Shown piece by piece: positions 8,430 to 17,901 of a stretch of DNA of 64,000 bases. The notes under the pieces are model-generated. The model did not search any database. It had not been told where the DNA came from and saw only the letters and a program-made list of their open reading frames with translations. Position 1 is the stretch's first letter. Every line of letters starts with the position of its first letter. The position numbers and the translations under genes were made by a program. The stretch is from Saccharothrix syringae (GTDB lineage: Bacteria > Actinomycetota > Actinomycetes > Mycobacteriales > Pseudonocardiaceae), in NCBI RefSeq assembly GCF_009498035.1, contig NZ_CP034550.1, positions 2,790,001 through 2,854,000 on the forward strand, read 5' to 3'.

Positions 8430-9389
8430 TCACGGGTTGCCGCGCGGCCGCAGCCGGCCCATCGGCATCGGGGGAGCGGGCAGGCGGTCGCCGGCGTAGC
8501 CCTCGACCCGGCCGAACCGCTCGGCCCCCTCCTGCCACTGCTCGCGGAACCGCACCACCTCGTCGTGGCTGCGCCCGACGAAGTTCCACCACATCACCAA
8601 CCGCTCGCCGAACGGCTCGCCGCCGAGCAGCACCGCGCGGGCCGGCGCGCCACCGGGGTTGTGCAGGGTCAGCCGGTCGTGGCCGACGCCCACGTAGCCG
8701 AGCGCGCCGGCGGTCAGCGCGGTGCCCTCCAGCACCAGGTCGCCCTGGTCGAGCAGCACGCCGTGCTCGAAGGCCGGGTCGGTGCCCAGCACGAGCCGGG
8801 CACCGGGGTCCAGCACCAGCTCGGCGCCCAGCAGGGGCGTGAAGGTGCGCACCGGGGACGTGCGGCCGGCCAGCGTGCCCAGGAACACGCGCGCGGTCGC
8901 GCCGGCCAGCGCGACCGGCTCGGGGACGTGGTGCTGGAAGTCGCGGGGCGCGTCGCGGTCGGCGTCGGGCAGCGCGATCCACAGCTGCACGCCGTGCAGC
9001 ACGGTGGTGGCGGGGGTGGACACCTCCGAGTGGCAGATGCCGTGCCCGGCGGTCATCAGGTTCAGCTCGCCCGGCCGCACCACCGCGTGCACGCCCAGGC
9101 TGTCCCGGTGCTCGATCTCGCCGCTGAACAGCCAGCTCGCGGTCTGCAGGCCGGTGTGCGGGTGCGGCGCGACGTCCATGCCGCCGCTGTGCGAGACGTC
9201 GTCGGGGCCGTAGTGGTCGGCGAAGCACCAGGCGCCGATCAGCGACCGCGACTTCTGCGGCAGCGTGCGGCGCACGGTCATCGCCCGCGGGCCGCCCAGC
9301 GGCACGGTCCGGGCCCCGAGGACCTCGACCGCGGCACCGGGGGCGCTCCCGCAGACCAGCGCGGCGGGGTCGGTCTCGACGTTGCTCAC
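8430..9389 (-). CDS. Pirin family protein
   Basis: The 319-residue protein is a bicupin of the pirin family. The N-terminal cupin carries the metal site pattern (HPHTGLQTASWLFSGEIEHRDSLG) with H-x-H and downstream histidine and glutamate in GHGICHSEVS, so iron can be bound. The C-terminal cupin ends with MWWNFVGRSHDEVVRFREQW, the conserved pirin tail motif. Pirins are variously quercetinases or regulators, and the role here is not deducible. GTG at 9389 is chosen because the conserved N terminus starts there. An extension to 9566 would be low-complexity sequence. The gene appears monocistronic. Confidence 0.9.
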   Translation of the reverse strand: MSNVETDPAALVCGSAPGAAVEVLGARTVPLGGPRAMTVRRTLPQKSRSLIGAWCFADHYGPDDVSHSGGMDVAPHPHTGLQTASWLFSGEIEHRDSLGVHAVVRPGELNLMTAGHGICHSEVSTPATTVLHGVQLWIALPDADRDAPRDFQHHVPEPVALAGATARVFLGTLAGRTSPVRTFTPLLGAELVLDPGARLVLGTDPAFEHGVLLDQGDLVLEGTALTAGALGYVGVGHDRLTLHNPGGAPARAVLLGGEPFGERLVMWWNFVGRSHDEVVRFREQWQEGAERFGRVEGYAGDRLPAPPMPMGRLRPRGNP

Positions 9390-9565
9390 GGGGCCATGGT
9401 AGGCGAGCCGGGTGCATCGCCCGATCGGCGGAACCGGGTGGTGAGCCCCGTCACCGCGCCCGGCGCCCGGTCGACCGCCGCGGCGGAACCGGGCCCGCTC
9501 GCGCCCCCCGCAACCGTCCAGAACGGACTCCGGTTCCACCCGTGGGGAGCCGTTCCCGTTCGCCA

Positions 9566-9578
9566 CGAAAGTTTTTCG
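9566..9578. promoter_or_regulatory. CGAAA-GTT-TTTCG palindrome upstream of GH67
   Basis: A 13-bp palindrome (CGAAAGTTTTTCG) sits 26 bp before the alpha-glucuronidase start in an otherwise GC-rich spacer. Its half site matches the CCGAAA-containing elements in the GH3/LacI intergenic region (23877-23889 and 24012-24020). It is therefore a candidate operator for the LacI-family regulator at 24070. Confidence 0.5.
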
Positions 9579-9603
9579 CCGTCTTATGTCGCTTTAGGAC
9601 GGT

Positions 9604-11556
9604 GTGAACCGGGTTAGGTTCGACCTCGTGACCTCACCTGACCCGGCCTGGTTGCCCGCCTCCGCCTTCCGCCCCCTCGGCTCCCGGCGCGTCCGGGTCG
9701 TGGGGGACGGCCCGCTCGTGACCACGGTGCGCGACGAGGTGGCCGCCGCGGTGGCCGGGCACGGCGGTGCCCTGGTCGAGGACGGCCCGGTGGACCTGGA
9801 GCTGGTGTGCGCGGGCGGGGACGGCTCCGAGGCGTTCACCGTCGAGCGCGCCGGCACCACGGCGGTCCGGGCCACCGGCGGCGCGGGCCTGCTCTACGGC
9901 TTCCACCACGTGGTGCGGCTGGGCGAGGCCGCGTTCGGCGCCGACTTCCCGGTCGAGCACCACGCGCCCCGGCGGCCGGTCCGGATGCTCGACCACTGGG
10001 ACAACACCGAGGTCCACCCGGTGATGGGCCAGGTCGAGCGGGGCTACGCGGGCGACTCGATCTTCTACGCCGACGGCCGCGTGCGCGACGACCTGTCCCG
10101 GGTCGCGGCCTACGCCCGGCTGCTCGGCTCGATCGGCGTCAACCGGGTCGGCCTGAACAACGTCAACGTGCACCGCGCCGAGGCCCGCCTGCTCACCGAC
10201 CTGCTGCCGGACGTGGTGCGGCTGGCCGAGGTGTTCCGGCCCCACGGCATCCGGGTCCACCTGTCGGTGAGCTTCGCCGCCCCCGTCACCCTCGGCGGCC
10301 TGCCCACGGCCGACCCGCTCGACCCCGGGGTCCGGCGGTGGTGGGACCGCGCCACCGCCGACGTCTACGCCGCCATCCCCGACTTCGGCGGGTACGTGGT
10401 CAAGGCCGACTCCGAGGGGCAGCCCGGCCCCTTCGCCTACGGCCGCACCCACGCCGACGGCGCGAACCTGCTCGCCCGCGCCCTCGCGCCGTTCGGCGGC
10501 ACGGTCTTCTGGCGCGCCTTCGTCTACGACCACCACCAGGACTGGCGGGACCGCACCACCGACCGCGCCCGCGCCGCGCACGACCACTTCGCCCCGCTTG
10601 ACGGCGCGTTCGACCCGAACGTCGTGCTCCAGGTCAAGTACGGCCCGATGGACTTCCAGGCGCGCGAACCGGTGTCCCCGGTGATCGCCGCGATGCCGCG
10701 CACCCGGCTGGCCGTCGAGCTGCAGGTCACCCAGGAGTACACCGGGCAGCAGAAGCACGTCTGCCACCTGGTCCCGCAGTGGCGCGAGATCCTGCGCTTC
10801 CCCCTGGCCGGGGACGCCGTCGGCGACCTGGTGGACGGCGTCGTCGCCGTGTCGAACGTCGGTCGGGACCGGTTCTGGACCGGCCACCCGCTGGCCCAGG
10901 CCAACCTGTTCGGCTTCGGCCGGCTGGCCTGGGACGACCGACTGGCGCCGGAGGCGGTGCTGGACGAGTGGATCGGCCTGACGTTCGACGACCCGGCCGT
11001 GCGCGAGCCGCTGCACGAGCTGATGGACGGCTCGTGGCACACCTACGAGCGCTACACGGCGCCCCTGGGCGTGGGTTTCATGGTCAACCCGGCCGGCCAC
11101 TACGGCCCCGCCGTGGACGGCTACGAGTACTCGCGCTGGGGCACCTACCACTTCGCCGACCGCGACGGCGTCGGCGTGGACCGCACCCGCGCCACCGGCA
11201 CCGGGTTCACCGGCCAGTACCCGGCGCCGTGGCGGGACGTCTACGAGTCGCTGGAGACCTGCCCGGACGAGCTGCTGCTGTTCTTCCACCACGTCCCGTA
11301 CGACCACGTGCTGCGCTCGGGCACGACGGTGGTCCAGCACATCTACGACACCCACTTCGCCGGGGTCGAGGAGGTGGCGCGGATGGTCGAGGTCTGGGCG
11401 GAGCTGGAGGGGCGCGTGCCGGACGCGGTGCACGCCCGGGTGGAGGAGCTGCTGGCCGAGCAGCTGCGGTGCGCCACCGAGTGGCGCGACCAGGTGAACA
11501 CGTACTTCTTCCGCAAGTCGGGCGTGCCGGACGCGCGGGGGCGCCGCATCCACTGA
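9604..11556 (+). CDS. aguA: GH67 alpha-glucuronidase
   Basis: The 650-residue enzyme cleaves 4-O-methyl-glucuronic acid from the end of xylo-oligosaccharides. The N-terminal third is the GH67 N domain, with RMLDHWDN in the linker, followed by the TIM barrel. The catalytic acid is E271 in VVKADSEGQPGPF. The base pair is D350 in KYGPMDFQ and E372 in VELQVTQEY. These show the same spacing pattern as characterised GH67 enzymes. There is no signal peptide, so it should act in the cytoplasm on imported oligosaccharides, in line with the ABC importer encoded at 17951-21520. The start is GTG at 9604, and a later in-frame GTG at 9628 is possible. Confidence 0.94.
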   Translation: MNRVRFDLVTSPDPAWLPASAFRPLGSRRVRVVGDGPLVTTVRDEVAAAVAGHGGALVEDGPVDLELVCAGGDGSEAFTVERAGTTAVRATGGAGLLYGFHHVVRLGEAAFGADFPVEHHAPRRPVRMLDHWDNTEVHPVMGQVERGYAGDSIFYADGRVRDDLSRVAAYARLLGSIGVNRVGLNNVNVHRAEARLLTDLLPDVVRLAEVFRPHGIRVHLSVSFAAPVTLGGLPTADPLDPGVRRWWDRATADVYAAIPDFGGYVVKADSEGQPGPFAYGRTHADGANLLARALAPFGGTVFWRAFVYDHHQDWRDRTTDRARAAHDHFAPLDGAFDPNVVLQVKYGPMDFQAREPVSPVIAAMPRTRLAVELQVTQEYTGQQKHVCHLVPQWREILRFPLAGDAVGDLVDGVVAVSNVGRDRFWTGHPLAQANLFGFGRLAWDDRLAPEAVLDEWIGLTFDDPAVREPLHELMDGSWHTYERYTAPLGVGFMVNPAGHYGPAVDGYEYSRWGTYHFADRDGVGVDRTRATGTGFTGQYPAPWRDVYESLETCPDELLLFFHHVPYDHVLRSGTTVVQHIYDTHFAGVEEVARMVEVWAELEGRVPDAVHARVEELLAEQLRCATEWRDQVNTYFFRKSGVPDARGRRIH

Positions 11557-11599
11557 CGGGTGTGGCACGATGGGGGCGTGATCGAGACCCGAAAGGCCG

Positions 11600-12022
11600 A
11601 TGCCGCGTAGGCGTCCGGGCGCCGTCCGCGCCGACCTCCGCACCCGCCGGCCACCACCCGACCGCCCCGACCGGGACCCCCCGATCCGGGGGCTCGGCCC
11701 CGACGCGCAGCGCGCCGTCGACCTGCTGGGCCTGGGCACCGGCCGGGCGTTCGAGGGCTACCGGCGCTTCCTGCGCCGACCGGGCCGGTGGCTCCACGTC
11801 CCCTTCCACGACTGCCCGTGCTGCGACCCGGTCCACGCGCGCGACGAGCTGGAACTCGCGCTGATCCGGCTGCCGCCACGCGCCCGCGCCGAACTCCGGC
11901 GGCTCGTCGAACCCCTGGACGCGGAGTTCCGCCGGCGAACCCTGCCGGACCCGCTCGCCGTGGGCGGCGACTTCTGGCTGTCCCGGGCCTGGTGGCACCG
12001 GCGGCTGCGCGAGCGGGACTGA
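11600..12022 (+). CDS. Conserved hypothetical protein with CPCC motif
   Basis: This 140-residue arginine-rich protein has no family I can name. The N-terminal 35 residues are basic and proline-rich. The rest is a compact helical region with FHDCPCCDPVHARDELELAL near residue 70 and a terminal GGDFWLSRAWWHRRLRERD. The C-x-C-C plus nearby histidines could bind a metal, which is only inference. The ATG at 11600 follows a GAAAGGCCG stretch. Codon bias is typical of real genes in the window. It lies between GH67 and a membrane protein with no evidence for an operon. Confidence 0.6.
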   Translation: MPRRRPGAVRADLRTRRPPPDRPDRDPPIRGLGPDAQRAVDLLGLGTGRAFEGYRRFLRRPGRWLHVPFHDCPCCDPVHARDELELALIRLPPRARAELRRLVEPLDAEFRRRTLPDPLAVGGDFWLSRAWWHRRLRERD

Positions 12023-12110
12023 GGCGGAGTCCGCCGAACTGCGGTTCCGCCCGCGCGCCGGGGGCTTTCGCCTCTGTCGGGCGGGATCGGCGTCCGGCGA
12101 TCATGCCGCG

Positions 12111-13661
12111 ATGAGCGACGAGAAGTACCCGGTGGTCGAGCTGTGGCCGTGGGAGGCGCGGGCCGGGGTGGCGCGCCGGACGGTGTGGGTGCCGGTCGGC
12201 GGCAGGCCGCGTCCCGTCCCGATCCGCGTCAAGCCCGGCGTGCGCGACGGCACCCTGCTGCGGTTGCCCGGCGACGTGCACCTGCGGGTGCGGGTGACGG
12301 TGAAGCCGATCGTCTACCGCGTGCTGGCCGGCGTGGTCCTGGTCGCGGGCCTGGTGTTCGGCGTGCTGCCGTCGACGCTCCTGCTCGGCGCGGTGTGGGC
12401 GCTGCTGGAGTTCTGCCGGTCCCGCAGGCCGCGCACCACCGGGTTCCGCCGTCAGCTGTGCGTGTTCGGGGTGCTCTACCTGGTGCCGATCGGCGTCGCG
12501 GCCGCGTGCCAGGCGGTGCTCGGGGTGGCGGTCGCCGCGCGGCGCGACGCGCTGGACGTGGACGCCCTGCGCTCCCTGGAGCGGACGCTCGCCGGGGCCT
12601 CGGGGTTCTTCTCCGCCAACCTCAAGCTCGACGAGCTCAAGGTGCTCGGGCTGCTCGTCCTGGTGTACGTCCTGACCGCGGTCATCGCGAACGCACGCGC
12701 CTCGAAGGTCCTGCACGGCGCCACCGACCTCTACACCAGGTTCAGCGGTCCGGTGGCGGCCGGGCTGGCGGTGCTCGCGGCGTTCACCTTCTTCGGCACC
12801 CACCTGGGCACCCAGGCCCGGGTGGTCGCCCAGCACGTGAAGACCACCGAGGTCGACTACCGGACGGCCGCCCTGGACCTGGAGGAGGAGCTGGCGAGCC
12901 GGATCGCGTCGGACCTCGCCGCGAAGGTGCTCGCCGAGATGCCCGCCGAGTACCGCGACCTGTTCCCGACCCCCGTGTTCGTCGGCGCCTCGGGACAGCT
13001 CTCCGGGCAGGACGCGGAGCCCCGGCGGGCCATGCCGGGGACGACGACCCCGCGGGACGTCGTGGACGTCCGGGAGGCGCTCGACCGCGTGGAACCGACG
13101 ACGTCCACCCCCGCCGAGAAGAAGATCTTCCTCCAGGTGGAGAAGCTGCTCACCGAGAAGCTGCTGGAGGTGGCGAAGAAGGCCACCGACCAGGTGCCGC
13201 TGCTGGACCCGTTCGTGCAGGCGTTCGTGGAGGCCGTCGACAAGCACCTCCAGGACGGCGTGCTCAGCGCCGCCTACGACCGGGTGATGGACGCGGTGTG
13301 GCGCAACCCCGGCGACCTCGACGCGGTCGTGCGCGAGGCGACCGGCCTGGTGTCGGGCACGGACGTCTCGGCACCGGTCGCCGCGGTCGCGGACCGGACC
13401 ACGCGGTGGACGCGGATCGGGCGCCTGCTCGCCGACCTGGGCGACGACGGCAGGTGGTCGGACGCCCAGGCCACCCTCCAGGACATGGACCTCTCCGAAG
13501 CCGAGCTGCGGGCCGTCGAGCACGCCATGGCCCCGCCCGACCACAGCGGTCCGCCGACGCTGGTGCAGCAGCGGACCGCGGAGGTCATCAGCCACGGCAC
13601 CTCGCCCCACCGGACCGACGCGCTCATCACGAAGGCCAAGAAGATCTGCGGGTGCCCCTGA
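12111..13661 (+). CDS. Membrane protein with DnaJ-C-like N-terminal segment
   Basis: I do not recognise a family for this 516-residue protein as a whole. Residues 20-65 (VWVPVGGRPRPVPIRV, PGVRDGTLLRLPG, DVHLRVRVTV) closely resemble the peptide-binding strand region of DnaJ C-terminal domains. Four hydrophobic segments follow (about 68-95, 118-145, 175-200, 217-240). A soluble C-terminal half is rich in acidic and alanine residues with likely helical repeats (EKLLTEKLLEVAKKA). No J domain or zinc finger is present. It converges on the GH42 gene with a 6-nt gap. The role is unknown, and membrane-associated chaperone-like scaffolding is one possibility. Confidence 0.7.
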   Translation: MSDEKYPVVELWPWEARAGVARRTVWVPVGGRPRPVPIRVKPGVRDGTLLRLPGDVHLRVRVTVKPIVYRVLAGVVLVAGLVFGVLPSTLLLGAVWALLEFCRSRRPRTTGFRRQLCVFGVLYLVPIGVAAACQAVLGVAVAARRDALDVDALRSLERTLAGASGFFSANLKLDELKVLGLLVLVYVLTAVIANARASKVLHGATDLYTRFSGPVAAGLAVLAAFTFFGTHLGTQARVVAQHVKTTEVDYRTAALDLEEELASRIASDLAAKVLAEMPAEYRDLFPTPVFVGASGQLSGQDAEPRRAMPGTTTPRDVVDVREALDRVEPTTSTPAEKKIFLQVEKLLTEKLLEVAKKATDQVPLLDPFVQAFVEAVDKHLQDGVLSAAYDRVMDAVWRNPGDLDAVVREATGLVSGTDVSAPVAAVADRTTRWTRIGRLLADLGDDGRWSDAQATLQDMDLSEAELRAVEHAMAPPDHSGPPTLVQQRTAEVISHGTSPHRTDALITKAKKICGCP

Positions 13662-13667
13662 CCGGGG

Positions 13668-15665
13668 CTACTGCCGCACCACCAGCACGTCCGCCGGCTC
13701 CAGCACCAGCTCCTCGCCGGCCACCAGCTCCCGCCCCGACAGCACGTCCACCCCCGACACCGGGCACGCCACGGCCCGCCGCTCACCGTGGTTGAGCACG
13801 TACAGCCACCGCGTCCCGTCGGCGCCCGCGCGCGTCACCGCCTCCACGTCCGGCACGTCCGCCAGCGGCCCGGTCACCCCGCGCTCGGCCAGCGCCGCAC
13901 CGACCACGGCGGCCACCCCGGCGTCGTCCAGCAGGGTCGCCGCGTACCAGGCGCCGCCGCGCCCGCGGGCGGCCCGGGTGACGGCCGGCGTCCCGGCGTA
14001 GAAGTCGGCCTCGTACGCGCCGACCACCTCGGCGTCGGTGACCCGGACCACCTCGAACACGTGCCGCGCCTCGTACGCGGCGCCGAACAGCGACACCGGG
14101 TTGACCACGTCCGGCTGTTGCGCGTCGGTCTCCTCCACCCACAGGCCCAGCAGGGGGGCGAGCGGCCCGTCGTCGGGGAAGGCGTTGTCGTCCTCGTCCA
14201 CCCGGCCCGACAGGGCGGTGGTCACGAACGTCCCGCCGCCCGCCACGAACGCCGACACCCGCGCGGCGAAGTCGCCCTTCACCACGTGCAGCAGCGGCGC
14301 CACGACCACGTCGTAGCCGGACAGGTCCGCCGTCACCGGCACCACGTCCAGCGGCGCGTTCGCCTGCCACAGCGCCCGGTGGTAGGAGGTCAGCACGTCC
14401 AGGTACCGCACGTTCCGGTTCGGACCGTCGGACATCTCGACCGCCCACCAGCTGTCCCAGTCGACCAGCAGCGCCACCCGCGCCGGCGTCCGCGCCCCGG
14501 TCAGCGCCCCGCCCACCCGCGCGAACTCCCGCCCCAGCGCGGCCACCTCGCGGAAGACCCGCGTGTCCGTGCGCCCGGCGTGGTCGAGCACCGCGCCGTG
14601 GTACTTCTCGCACGCGCCGCGCGACTGGCGGAGCTGGAAGTACAGCACCGCGTCGGCGCCGTGGGCGACCGACTGCCACGACCACAGCCGCAGCACGCCG
14701 GGGCGCTTGACCGGGTTGACGTCCCGCGACGCGGTGACCGACGGGGTCTGCTCCATCACCCAGAACGGGTCGCCGCCGCGCAGCCCGCGCACCAGGCCGT
14801 GCGCCAGGGCCATCCGGGCGGCCGTGCGCGCCGCCGACGGGTCCTCGGGCGGGTAGTTGTCCCAGGAGGCGAGGTCCAGGTGCGGTGCCCAGCGGTGGTA
14901 GTCGACCGGCTGGTACAGGCCCATGAAGTTGGTGGTCACCGGCGTGCGCGGGACGTGCGCGCGGATCGCGGCCTTCTCCGCGACGAACCCGTCGAGCAGC
15001 GCGTCGGACATGAACCGCCGGTAGTCCAGGGTGATGCCCTGGAACGCGGTGTGGTTCGGGCCGCGCCAGTGCTCGGACAGCGCGGTGGGCGGCTGGACCT
15101 CCTCCCAGTCGCCGAAGACGTGCGACCAGAACGTCGTGTTCCACGCCCGGTTGAGCCCGTCGAGGTCGCCGTGGCGCTTGCGGAGCCAGGACCGGAACGC
15201 CGCGCCGCACAGCGGGCAGTAGCACGCGCCACCGTACTCGTTGCCGACGTGCCAGGCGACCACGGCGGGGTTGGCCCCGTAGCGCTCGGCCAGCCGCCCG
15301 GCCAGCGCCACCGCCAGCCGGCGGAAGTCCGGTGACGACGGGCAGGCGTTGTGCCGCTGCCCGTAGACGTGCCTGCGGCCCTCGAAGTCGACCCGGCAGG
15401 CGTCCGGGTACGCCCGCGCCAGCCACGGCGGCATCGCGCCGCTGGGCGTGGCCAGCACGATCCGCCTGCCCTCGGCGGTGGCCCGGTCCACGATCGCGTC
15501 CAGCGTGGCGAAGTCGTACCGGTCCTCGGCGGGCTGGAGGTGCGCCCACGCGAACACCCCGAGGGTCACCGTGTTGATCCCGGCCTGCTCGAACGCGGCG
15601 TAGTCGCGGTCCCACACGTCGCGGTCCCACTGCTCGGGGTTGTAGTCGCCGCCGTAGCCGATCAC
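13668..15665 (-). CDS. GH42 beta-galactosidase
   Basis: The 665-residue enzyme has the GH42 layout of TIM barrel, trimerisation domain and C-terminal beta domain. The start YGGDYNPEQW is diagnostic. The acid/base is E143 in HVGNEYGG and the nucleophile is E305 in WVMEQTPS. Cysteines 108, 148, 150 and 153 form the structural zinc site found in many members. No signal peptide is present, so it acts inside the cell. Within this xylan locus it may remove galactosyl or arabinopyranosyl side groups, which is inference. The frame stays open upstream, but GTG at 15665 overlaps the stop of the YesL gene by 4 nt (GTGA) and begins the conserved domain. Confidence 0.93.
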   Translation of the reverse strand: MIGYGGDYNPEQWDRDVWDRDYAAFEQAGINTVTLGVFAWAHLQPAEDRYDFATLDAIVDRATAEGRRIVLATPSGAMPPWLARAYPDACRVDFEGRRHVYGQRHNACPSSPDFRRLAVALAGRLAERYGANPAVVAWHVGNEYGGACYCPLCGAAFRSWLRKRHGDLDGLNRAWNTTFWSHVFGDWEEVQPPTALSEHWRGPNHTAFQGITLDYRRFMSDALLDGFVAEKAAIRAHVPRTPVTTNFMGLYQPVDYHRWAPHLDLASWDNYPPEDPSAARTAARMALAHGLVRGLRGGDPFWVMEQTPSVTASRDVNPVKRPGVLRLWSWQSVAHGADAVLYFQLRQSRGACEKYHGAVLDHAGRTDTRVFREVAALGREFARVGGALTGARTPARVALLVDWDSWWAVEMSDGPNRNVRYLDVLTSYHRALWQANAPLDVVPVTADLSGYDVVVAPLLHVVKGDFAARVSAFVAGGGTFVTTALSGRVDEDDNAFPDDGPLAPLLGLWVEETDAQQPDVVNPVSLFGAAYEARHVFEVVRVTDAEVVGAYEADFYAGTPAVTRAARGRGGAWYAATLLDDAGVAAVVGAALAERGVTGPLADVPDVEAVTRAGADGTRWLYVLNHGERRAVACPVSGVDVLSGRELVAGEELVLEPADVLVVRQ

Positions 15666-16345
15666 GCGGTGAACCTTTCCGTGGCGTCGCGCAGCACCGG
15701 TTCGGCGTTGCGCAGCAGGACGAGGGTGAAGGGGGACGCGAGCAGCACCAGCACCCAGTCGGAGGTGAGCGCGACCAGCCCGCCGGCGGCCACCACCAGC
15801 GACAGCGCGCCGAACGCGCTCGCCGGGCGGGCACCGAGGTAGTAGGACGCCAGCCGCGCGGTGTCCCGGGCCCGCAGCGACAGCGCGGAGGACAGCACCA
15901 GGGCGTTGGACGCCCACACCAGCACGCCCACCGCGACCAGCAGGAGCAGCACCCCGTACGCCGCGGGCACGCCCGCCAGCCCGAGGTTGCCCAGGGTGAA
16001 GCCGACGACGGTGAGCAGCAGCACCGCCGGCGCCCACCAGCGCAGCACGTCCAGCCAGTTGAGCCGGTAGCCGCGCAGGAAGTGGCGGGCCGGTGCCAGG
16101 TCCCGGTCGGTCAGGAACACCCGCCAGGCGAACACCGCCGCCGACAGCGCCGGGCCCACCGGCAGGAAGCACAGGCCGATCAGCGGCGCGTTGCCCGCGC
16201 CGCCGGCCAGGAACAGCACCAGCACGAGCGCCGGTGCGGTGGTGAGCACCAGCAGCACCTCGACGACGAGGAACCAGTACACCACCGCCGCGGCCCGCGA
16301 CAGGACCCCGGCGCCGATCTCGTCCGCCGGGTCCCGGCCGCTCAC
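15662..16345 (-). CDS. YesL/DUF624 family membrane protein
   Basis: The 227-residue protein has five to six transmembrane segments and the DUF624 pattern (PALSAAVFAWRVFLTDRDLAPARHFLRGYRLNW). YesL-like proteins are regularly encoded next to lipoprotein-dependent sugar ABC importers of the LplABC/YesOPQ type, as here, but their function is not established. It overlaps both neighbours by 4 nt (GTGA with GH39 upstream at 16342-16345 and with GH42 downstream at 15662-15665), so it is translationally coupled. The start is GTG at 16345. Confidence 0.87.
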   Translation of the reverse strand: MSGRDPADEIGAGVLSRAAAVVYWFLVVEVLLVLTTAPALVLVLFLAGGAGNAPLIGLCFLPVGPALSAAVFAWRVFLTDRDLAPARHFLRGYRLNWLDVLRWWAPAVLLLTVVGFTLGNLGLAGVPAAYGVLLLLVAVGVLVWASNALVLSSALSLRARDTARLASYYLGARPASAFGALSLVVAAGGLVALTSDWVLVLLASPFTLVLLRNAEPVLRDATERFTA

Positions 16346-17880
16346 GCGGTCCCCGGGACCGGCCGCCCCGCCACCAGGCGGTCGTCGGAGCCGCCGAGCA
16401 GCCGCCGGTCGTCCAGGCCGGGGTGCTCCTCGGGCCGCACCGGCAGCACCTCGACGAACGTCACCTCGTGCCGGCTCAGCGCCAGGTCCAGCTCCACCCG
16501 CCCGCCGGCCACGGCGTGCGCCCGGTGCTCCACGGCCGGCCGGGCGCAGTCCCGCAGCACCTCCAGCTCCCGCCTGCCGGGCGACCGGGGCCGGCCCAGC
16601 TCCCGCCACGCGGCGAACGCGTTGCCGTCGTGCTCGTTGACCCGCTCGCGCCGGGTGAACGCGCGCTCGCCGGGCACCGGTACCGACAGGCGCACGGCGT
16701 GCCGCTCGGGCGCCCCCGGCTCGTCGGTACCGCCCACGGGCTGCCACGCCAGCACGGTCACCCGGCCGTCGTCGTCGCGGCACACCAGGTGGTCCTCGCC
16801 GCGGGCCAGCACGTGCGCGCCCATCCGCGCCATGAACGCGTACAGGTGGTAGGTCGGCTTGGGCAGCTGCCGGTGGGTGAGCAGGCCGAACCCGCCGTGG
16901 AACAGCGAGGTGGGCACGTTCTCCTCCTCGAAGACGTCGCAGAACGTCCAGTAGGAGTAGGAGTCCACCAGGTCGGTGCCGCCGGTCAGCACCGGCGCCA
17001 GGTAGGCGGCGTTGTAGGCGGTGTCGTGGATCGGGTTGTCCGGCCGGTAGGAGGTGTTGAACTCGGTGATGTGCACCGGCAGCCCGGCCAGCGCCGTGCC
17101 CGCCAGGTGCCTGCGCGGCGCCTCGAACTGCTCCAGCAGCGACCGCGGCGGCTGGAGGGTCTGGTAGGTGCCGAACGGGACGTGCTGGGCGGGGCCCGAG
17201 GTGTAGGCGTGCCGGGACACGAAGTCGACCGGCACGTCGCGCGCGGTGACGAACTCCGCGAACGGCGCCCACCACTCGTCCGAGCCGGGCGAGATGGCGG
17301 GGCCGCCGACCCGGAGCCCGGCGTCGACGTCCTTGATCACGCGCGCGGTGGTCTCGTAGAGCCGGAAGTAGGCATCCTGGTCGGCGTCCTTCCAGAAGTT
17401 CACCAGGTTCGGCTCGTTCCACACCTCGATCGGCCAGGTGCGCACCTCGTCGAGGCCGTACCGGTCGACCAGGTGCGCCACCACCGCCCGCACCAGCGCC
17501 GCCCACTCGCCGTGGTCGCGGGGCGGGGTGATGTTGCCCTTCCACCAGAACACGGTGTCCTCGCCGGAGGCCAGGGCGGTGGGCATGAAGCCCAGCTCGA
17601 CGAAGGGCCTGACGCCCAGCTCCAGGAACCGGTCGAACACCTGGTCCAGGTAGGTGAACGAGTACCGGGTCTCGCCCTGCGACACCCGCAGCACGCCCAT
17701 GTCGTCCGAGAGCAGGCCGTGGCCCCTGATGTAGCGGAACCCGACGTCCCGCTGCACCAGGGCCAGCGACTCCTGGTAGTCCGCGCGCAGCGCGAGGTTG
17801 AGCCTGCCGGTGCCCACGCAGTGGCGCCAGGAGTCCGACAGGCGGCCGAGTGGTTCGGCGGGCACGACGACGTGGCTCAA
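16342..17880 (-). CDS. GH39 beta-xylosidase
   Basis: The 512-residue protein is a GH39 glycosidase, most likely releasing xylose from the non-reducing ends of xylo-oligosaccharides. The acid/base is E156 in EVWNEPN and the nucleophile is E273 in HITEFNTSY. The barrel start FRYIRGHGLLSDDMGV is typical. A C-terminal beta-sandwich follows. There is no signal peptide. The start is TTG at 17880 with a strong GGAGGAGAAG ribosome site directly upstream. It is separated from the binding-protein gene by a 70-nt spacer holding a GC-rich hairpin, and overlaps the downstream YesL gene by 4 nt. Confidence 0.92.
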   Translation of the reverse strand: MSHVVVPAEPLGRLSDSWRHCVGTGRLNLALRADYQESLALVQRDVGFRYIRGHGLLSDDMGVLRVSQGETRYSFTYLDQVFDRFLELGVRPFVELGFMPTALASGEDTVFWWKGNITPPRDHGEWAALVRAVVAHLVDRYGLDEVRTWPIEVWNEPNLVNFWKDADQDAYFRLYETTARVIKDVDAGLRVGGPAISPGSDEWWAPFAEFVTARDVPVDFVSRHAYTSGPAQHVPFGTYQTLQPPRSLLEQFEAPRRHLAGTALAGLPVHITEFNTSYRPDNPIHDTAYNAAYLAPVLTGGTDLVDSYSYWTFCDVFEEENVPTSLFHGGFGLLTHRQLPKPTYHLYAFMARMGAHVLARGEDHLVCRDDDGRVTVLAWQPVGGTDEPGAPERHAVRLSVPVPGERAFTRRERVNEHDGNAFAAWRELGRPRSPGRRELEVLRDCARPAVEHRAHAVAGGRVELDLALSRHEVTFVEVLPVRPEEHPGLDDRRLLGGSDDRLVAGRPVPGTA

Positions 17881-17901
17881 CTCTTCTCCTCCACACGCGG
17901 G

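Noticed and set aside
13668..16172. 834-residue form of the GH42 protein
   Set aside because: The first 169 residues are a shadow of the YesL gene. The GH42 domain begins at GTG 15665, which overlaps the YesL stop.
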